From an uncultured Caldimonas sp. (GTDB taxonomy: Bacteria; Pseudomonadota; Gammaproteobacteria; Burkholderiales; Burkholderiaceae), in assembly GCF_946480305.1 (NCBI RefSeq), contig NZ_CAMLJQ010000003.1, positions 197,819 to 261,818 of the forward strand: DNA of 64,000 nucleotides. The letters are read 5' to 3'. The position numbers and the translations under genes are program-made. Within the stretch, counting starts at the first letter, position 1. Each line of letters opens with the position of its first letter. Positions 60,209 to 64,000 of the stretch are shown here, in pieces. The notes under the pieces are model-generated. The model was not told where the DNA came from. It saw only the letters and a program-made list of their open reading frames with translations, and searched no databases.

Positions 60209-60961
60209 ATGAGGATCCTGCTGGTCGAGGATGATCCCGCACTGTCGCTGGGTATATCGCGCGCCCTGCGGCGTGAGGGGTGGCGCGTGGACCCGGTAGG
60301 CGACACGGTGGCAGCGCAGCGTGCCGTGTTCGACTTCAGCTACGACCTCATCGTGCTCGACCGGCGGTTGCCGGGCCGGGATGGCGTCGACCTGCTGCGC
60401 CAGTGGCGTGCAGCGGGACTGCGCCTGCCGGTGATGGTGCTGACGGCGCAGGGCGACGCGGCCGATCGGGTGGACGGCCTGCAGGCCGGCGCCGACGACT
60501 ACCTCTGCAAGCCGTTCGATCTGCAGGAGCTGCTCGCGCGGCTGCACGTGCTGCAGCGCCGCGCCGCCGGCCGCGTGGTGAACCGGCTCGACATCGGCGA
60601 CGTCACCGTGGACCTGCGCGAGCACTCGGTGCTGCATGGCGAGGCCCTCATCCATCTCACCCGCACCGAGCAGGCCGTGCTCGAGTTGCTGGCCTTGCAT
60701 GCCGGCCGGCTGGTGCCCAAGGAGCGCATCGTCACGGCACTGTCGAGCTGGGACAGCCATTTCAGCGAAAGCCTCGTCGAGGTTTACGTGTTCCGCCTGC
60801 GCCGACGGCTGGCGGGTACCAGCGCGCGCATCGTCACCTTGCGCGGGTTCGGATACATGCTGACCGGCAGCCGCGCCCCGGATGCTGGCGACGTGGAGAC
60901 GCCTGGACAGCACGGGCATCCGGTGGTTTGTGCGGAAGAGGTTGCACCGGTATCTGGCTGA
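60209..60961 (+). CDS. OmpR/PhoB-family response regulator (orphan)
   Basis: 250 residues from ATG 60209. Receiver domain (~1-120): MRILLVEDDPALSLGISRAL, phosphoacceptor Asp51 in DLIVLDRRLPGRDG, and KPFDLQELLARLHVL as the switch region. The winged-helix DNA-binding domain (~125-220) contains LTRTEQAVLELLALHAGRLV and VEVYVFRLRRRLAGTSARIV. The C-terminal ~25 residues are non-conserved. It is close to the QseB/BasR-type regulators, but no histidine kinase gene is adjacent; the neighbouring gene is a membrane protein, so its kinase must be elsewhere. Confidence 0.92.
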   Translation: MRILLVEDDPALSLGISRALRREGWRVDPVGDTVAAQRAVFDFSYDLIVLDRRLPGRDGVDLLRQWRAAGLRLPVMVLTAQGDAADRVDGLQAGADDYLCKPFDLQELLARLHVLQRRAAGRVVNRLDIGDVTVDLREHSVLHGEALIHLTRTEQAVLELLALHAGRLVPKERIVTALSSWDSHFSESLVEVYVFRLRRRLAGTSARIVTLRGFGYMLTGSRAPDAGDVETPGQHGHPVVCAEEVAPVSG

Positions 60962-61128
60962 GCCGGTTCTCGAGCTCCGGGCACGCCGGGTTTCGCGCAC
61001 AGCCCCTGGGGCGGGGTCAAACGGCACCTGCTTGGTCAAACGGCCCTGCTGATCCCGTCGCCTCGATCGCGGCACGAGAGCAGGGACTGCCCGGTCGACC
61101 CGGGCACGCGCGATGCTCCACCGGCGTC

Positions 61129-62550
61129 ATGAACCGAGACGACGCGATGCAACGGCACATGCAGCAGATGCGCGAGATGCATCTCCAGCGCGTCTGGGTG
61201 CACTTCACCGTGGTGCTGCTGGGCGTGTGGTTGATGTGCTCGCCGGTCACGCTCGGGGCGCTCGACCCCGCCAACTACGGACCCGGGGTGGCACGCGTCA
61301 CGGCCGAGCGTGGGCTCGCGTCGCCCGAGCAACGGGCCGAGTGGCTGATGTGGAGCGATCTCGCTTCTGGCGCGTTGCTCGTGTTGTTCGGCAGCCTGTC
61401 GGTGTTCTGGCGGCTGCGCGCGGCGCAGTGGGGCACCTGCTTCGTCGGCCTCTGGCTGTTGGCGGCCCCGCTGCTGTTCTGGGTGCCCGATGCGGCCACT
61501 TACGCGAACCAGACCATCGTCGGTGCGTTGGCCATCGCGCTGTCCATCCTCATCCCGATGATGCCGGGCATGAGCATGGAGTCGATGATGGCCGAGGAGG
61601 ACGTTCCCCCCGGCTGGGACTACTCTCCCTCTTCGTGGTCGCAACGCCTGCCTATCGTCGCGCTCGCGTTCGTGGGGTTTTTCATCGCGCGCTATCTGAG
61701 CGCCTACCAGCTCGGTCACATCGACGCGGTGTGGGACCCGTTCTTCGGCGACGGCACGCGGCGCATCATCACCTCGGACGTGTCCCGCGCCTGGCCGGTG
61801 GCCGATGCCGGGCTCGGCGCCCTGAGCTACCTGTTGGAAGCGTTGTCCGGTCTGATGGGCGATCGCCGGCGCTGGCGCACGATGCCGTGGATGGTGGGCA
61901 TGTTCGGTGTGCTGGTGATCCCGCTCGGCGGGGTCAGCATCTACTTCATCGTGATCCAGCCCATCGTGATCGGCACCTGGTGCACGCTGTGCCTCGTGTC
62001 GGCAGCCGCCATGGTGATCATGCTGCCGTACTCGTTCGACGAGATCGCCGCCATGTTGCAGTTCATGGCGCGCGCCCGCCGCGAGGGCCAGCCGATGTGG
62101 CGCGTGTTCTGGCGCGGTGGTGCCTGCCGGGGTGCACGGGTCTCCGGCGAGCCGGTGCTGGCGCTCGACGGTGCACGCCTGCGTCGGGCGCTGCGCCAAG
62201 CCGGCGCACTGCCCAAGGGCGTGACTGCCTGCGCCGCGCTCGGGGTGTGGCTGATGTGCACGCGCCTGATCTTCGGCACCGAAGGTGCCATGGCCGACAG
62301 CGACCACCTCGTCGGCGCGATGGTGTTCACCGTCTCGGTCTCGGCCTTCTCCGAGGTCGTGCGGCCGTTGCGCGTGCTCAACGCGCTGCTTGGCATGTGG
62401 TTGCTGGTCGCGCCCTGGGTGCTCGGCGGCGCAGGATGGGTGGCGTCGGCAGCAAGTGTCGTGGTCGGCCTGCTGCTCATCGTGTTGAGCGTTCCGCGCG
62501 GGCCCGTGCGCCATCACTATGCGGGGTGGGACCGCTACCTCGTGTGGTGA
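61129..62550 (+). CDS. SPW/VKOR-like polytopic membrane protein
   Basis: 473 residues from ATG 61129 (MNRDDAMQRHMQQM). The N- and C-terminal parts contain SPW-like helical pairs (WVHFTVVLLGVWLMCSPVTL and ACAALGVWLMCTRLIFGTEG, later LLVAPWVLGGAGWVASAA). The middle is a VKOR-type section with DAGLGALSYLLEALSGLMGD and the CxxC redox pair in GTWCTLCLVSAAAMVIM (Cys285, Cys288). The additional VKOR loop cysteines are not obvious, so activity as a disulfide-forming enzyme is uncertain. It lies 167 bases downstream of the response regulator, on the same strand. This domain combination recurs in proteobacteria, function unknown. Confidence 0.85.
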   Translation: MNRDDAMQRHMQQMREMHLQRVWVHFTVVLLGVWLMCSPVTLGALDPANYGPGVARVTAERGLASPEQRAEWLMWSDLASGALLVLFGSLSVFWRLRAAQWGTCFVGLWLLAAPLLFWVPDAATYANQTIVGALAIALSILIPMMPGMSMESMMAEEDVPPGWDYSPSSWSQRLPIVALAFVGFFIARYLSAYQLGHIDAVWDPFFGDGTRRIITSDVSRAWPVADAGLGALSYLLEALSGLMGDRRRWRTMPWMVGMFGVLVIPLGGVSIYFIVIQPIVIGTWCTLCLVSAAAMVIMLPYSFDEIAAMLQFMARARREGQPMWRVFWRGGACRGARVSGEPVLALDGARLRRALRQAGALPKGVTACAALGVWLMCTRLIFGTEGAMADSDHLVGAMVFTVSVSAFSEVVRPLRVLNALLGMWLLVAPWVLGGAGWVASAASVVVGLLLIVLSVPRGPVRHHYAGWDRYLVW

Positions 62551-62604
62551 CAGCACCCGGCTGCCGGGCTCCCCCCGCCAGGCAGGGCGGTTGCGGCCCC
62601 CGCT

Positions 62605-63597
62605 TCACGGCAAGCTGGCGAACAGCACGCCCAGCACGAGCAGGACGACGACGAACGCGAGCAGCATGACCCAGCGGTGCGTGTTCAACCACCACTGCCA
62701 GCTCACCGGCTTGGCCCGGTCGTCGAAGCGCCCGTGCGCGCCATGATCGCCGGGCACCGGCTGGTAGAGGTTGTCCTGCCGGTCGGGTGGCAGAGGGCGG
62801 TCGGTGTGCTGCCCCGAGTAGCCGCTGCCGGCGAGCTTGCGGTCGATGAAGCCAGGGAGGATCTTCTGCCCCAGCATGGCCTTCACCGCCGGAAACCCGA
62901 CTGTGAGCTCGCGCCGGGGGTGCCGGCTCGCCCACACGATGGCCTCGGCGGCAAGCTCGGGCTGAAAGATCGGCGGCACCGGTTGCGGCTGCTTGTCGAG
63001 CGTGGTGCGGCCCCAGTCGAACTGCGGCGTGTTGAAGGCCGACAGGTGAACCATCGTGAGCGCCACCGCGCTGCGGTCGTGGATGAGCTCCGAGCGCAGC
63101 GAATCGGTGAAACCGCGCAACGCGGCCTTGGCGGCGCAGTAGGGGGCCTGCAACGGAATGGAGCGGTACGCCAGCGCCGAGCCCACCTGCACGATCACGC
63201 CGCGGTTGCGTGGCTTCATGTAGCGCAGCGCGGCGAGCGTGCCCCATACCGCGCCGAGGTAAGTGACCTCGGTGGCGCGCCGGAAGTCCTCCGGCGGGAT
63301 CTGGTCGCATGGCGCGTAGATGGTCGCCATCGCGTTGTTGACCCACACGTCGATCGGTCCCCATTCCCGCTCGATGCGTGCGGCGGCGGCGTCGACCTGT
63401 TTCGCATCGGCCACGTCGGTGGGCAGCACCATCGCCTGCCCGCCGGCTTCCTCCACGTCGCGCCGCGCGCCGTCGAGCCCGTCGAGCCCGCGAGCCAGCA
63501 AGGCGACGCGGGCACCATGTTTTGCATAAGCCTTGGCCGTTGCACGGCCGATACCGGCGGATGCGCCGGTGATCACCACGATCTGTCGGTCTGTCAT
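62605..63597 (-). CDS. Short-chain dehydrogenase/reductase with C-terminal membrane anchor
   Basis: 330 residues. The NAD(P) site is TGASAGIG (10-17), with VNNA at ~87-90, catalytic Ser140, Tyr153 and Lys157 (in PYCAAKAAL). The classical SDR core covers ~1-250. The C-terminal ~80 residues contain WWLNTHRWVMLLAFVVVLLV, a single membrane helix (~300-322), uncommon in SDRs and suggesting membrane attachment. Substrate is unknown. The element at 63668-63703 and tandem hairpins (63617-63660) lie in its upstream region. Confidence 0.9.
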   Translation of the reverse strand: MTDRQIVVITGASAGIGRATAKAYAKHGARVALLARGLDGLDGARRDVEEAGGQAMVLPTDVADAKQVDAAAARIEREWGPIDVWVNNAMATIYAPCDQIPPEDFRRATEVTYLGAVWGTLAALRYMKPRNRGVIVQVGSALAYRSIPLQAPYCAAKAALRGFTDSLRSELIHDRSAVALTMVHLSAFNTPQFDWGRTTLDKQPQPVPPIFQPELAAEAIVWASRHPRRELTVGFPAVKAMLGQKILPGFIDRKLAGSGYSGQHTDRPLPPDRQDNLYQPVPGDHGAHGRFDDRAKPVSWQWWLNTHRWVMLLAFVVVLLVLGVLFASLP

Positions 63598-63616
63598 TGC
63601 TGTTCAGCCCAGTGCG

Positions 63617-63660
63617 CGCCACATGCAGCGGCATGTGGCGATGCGAGAAGCCACTCGCAT
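63617..63660. repeat. Two adjacent inverted repeats
   Basis: CGCCACATGC pairs with GCATGTGGCG around AGCG (10 bp, perfect), then ATGCGAG pairs with CTCGCAT around AAGCCA (7 bp, perfect). No T-tract follows. They sit between the SDR gene and copy 2 of the dispersed element, where a regulator or transcript structure could act. Confidence 0.65.
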
Positions 63661-63667
63661 GCACGTA

Positions 63668-63703
63668 GGCAATTGGCGCGCCTGCGCGGTGCAGTACGGC
63701 AGG
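63668..63703. repeat. Dispersed ~36-bp element, copy 2
   Basis: Begins GGCAATTGGCG and ends ACGGCAGG, aligning with 13454-13492 with a few gaps. It lies 71 bases upstream of the SDR start, in the same relative orientation as copy 1 to asmA. Confidence 0.5.
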
Positions 63704-63857
63704 AGCGGGTGACAGCAAGATGAAACCCGATTGCGGCGATTCGACAGTCGGCTGACAGGCTCCGCGCGTCGGCTTCGGGCTTGTCCTCATCCAGCGGTGC
63801 GCCGCAGCGAAGACGATGCCGTCATTGCTCAACCACACTGAAAAAGGAGACAGTGCA

Positions 63858-64000
63858 ATGCGTCGTAACTTCCTGTGGACTCTTGGCCGTACCGCGGCTG
63901 CCGGCACTCTTGGCACCTTGATGGCGCTGACGACACCTGGTGCGTATGCCCAGGAGAGCTTCAAGATCATGATCGGCGCCAACCCCGGTGGAGGCTATGA
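63858..64000 (+). CDS. Bug/TctC-type tripartite tricarboxylate binding protein, cut by window edge
   Basis: Only the first 47 codons are in the window. The start ATG at 63858 has a GGAGA ribosome site. A signal peptide with a twin-Arg-like start (MRRNFLWTLGRTAAAGTLGT) ends near AYAQE, followed by SFKIMIGANPGGGY, the typical first strand and Gly-rich loop of Bug/TctC binding proteins. These are periplasmic solute-binding proteins, abundant in Burkholderiales. The truncation is by the window, not by mutation. Confidence 0.85.
   Translation, partial: MRRNFLWTLGRTAAAGTLGTLMALTTPGAYAQESFKIMIGANPGGGY

Noticed and set aside
62551..62604. Terminator between the SPW/VKOR gene and the SDR gene
   Set aside because: Only short (5-bp) stems are possible and no T-tract is seen, so I do not call one.

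Overview
The window is a high-GC chromosome segment from a beta-proteobacterium, most likely order Burkholderiales (Rubrivivax/Leptothrix/Caldimonas side; inferred from gene content and codon use, not tested). Support comes from the pepA-holC block divergent from lptFG, a CysB-type regulator, a FimV-like protein, a Bug/TctC-type binding protein at the right edge, and small conserved proteins I associate with this order. About 40 protein genes and one tRNA-Arg (anticodon TCT) are supported. I see no transposase, integrase or CRISPR array.

Region 1 (1-19.9 kb). Two giant coiled-coil proteins (more than 2,460 and 2,114 residues) share a layout and a hydrophobic segment. They flank a minus-strand run: AsmA-family protein, small PQ-loop (SemiSWEET-size) membrane protein, Ku and LigD, the last two forming a complete bacterial non-homologous end-joining pair. 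The second giant has an HExxH metalloprotease-like motif, and the first ends in a LysM-like module.

Region 2 (20-41.6 kb) is the most unusual part. One minus-strand operon reads: sulfotransferase, a 4,130-residue secreted repeat protein (LEPR motif, DUF4347 domain, Gly-rich beta-helix, many Ig/cadherin-like repeats), TolC-like outer-membrane lipoprotein, periplasmic adaptor, GAF-like/HlyD membrane fusion protein, and a PqqD-like/M50 site-2-protease/HlyD fusion protein. Two junctions are ATGA stop-start overlaps. No ABC ATPase is present, so this looks like a type I-like export line in which a membrane protease fusion sits where the ABC transporter would be. An APS kinase (PAPS supply) is divergent from the sulfotransferase. 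A GNAT/DUF6916-like/tail-collar cassette follows. The DUF4347 domain has a His135/Cys178 pair in a protein with only two cysteines that I can find, which suggests a caspase-like autoprocessing domain.

Region 3 (41.7-64 kb) is mostly core metabolism: tRNA-Arg, glutathione-S-transferase-like oxidoreductase, acyl-CoA dehydrogenase, aminoglycoside-phosphotransferase-like protein, Crp/Fnr regulator, class II aldolase, phosphoglycerate-mutase-like phosphatase, enoyl-CoA hydratase, FimV-like protein, methionine-type aminotransferase, CysB, CbiX-type sirohydrochlorin chelatase, LptG, LptF, PepA, HolC, a branched-chain amino-acid-type binding protein, an orphan OmpR-type response regulator next to an SPW/VKOR-like membrane protein, a short-chain dehydrogenase and a truncated TctC-type binding protein.

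Sulfur handling recurs (sulfotransferase, APS kinase, CysB, sirohydrochlorin chelatase, a possible methionine aminotransferase), though these genes lie in separate operons.
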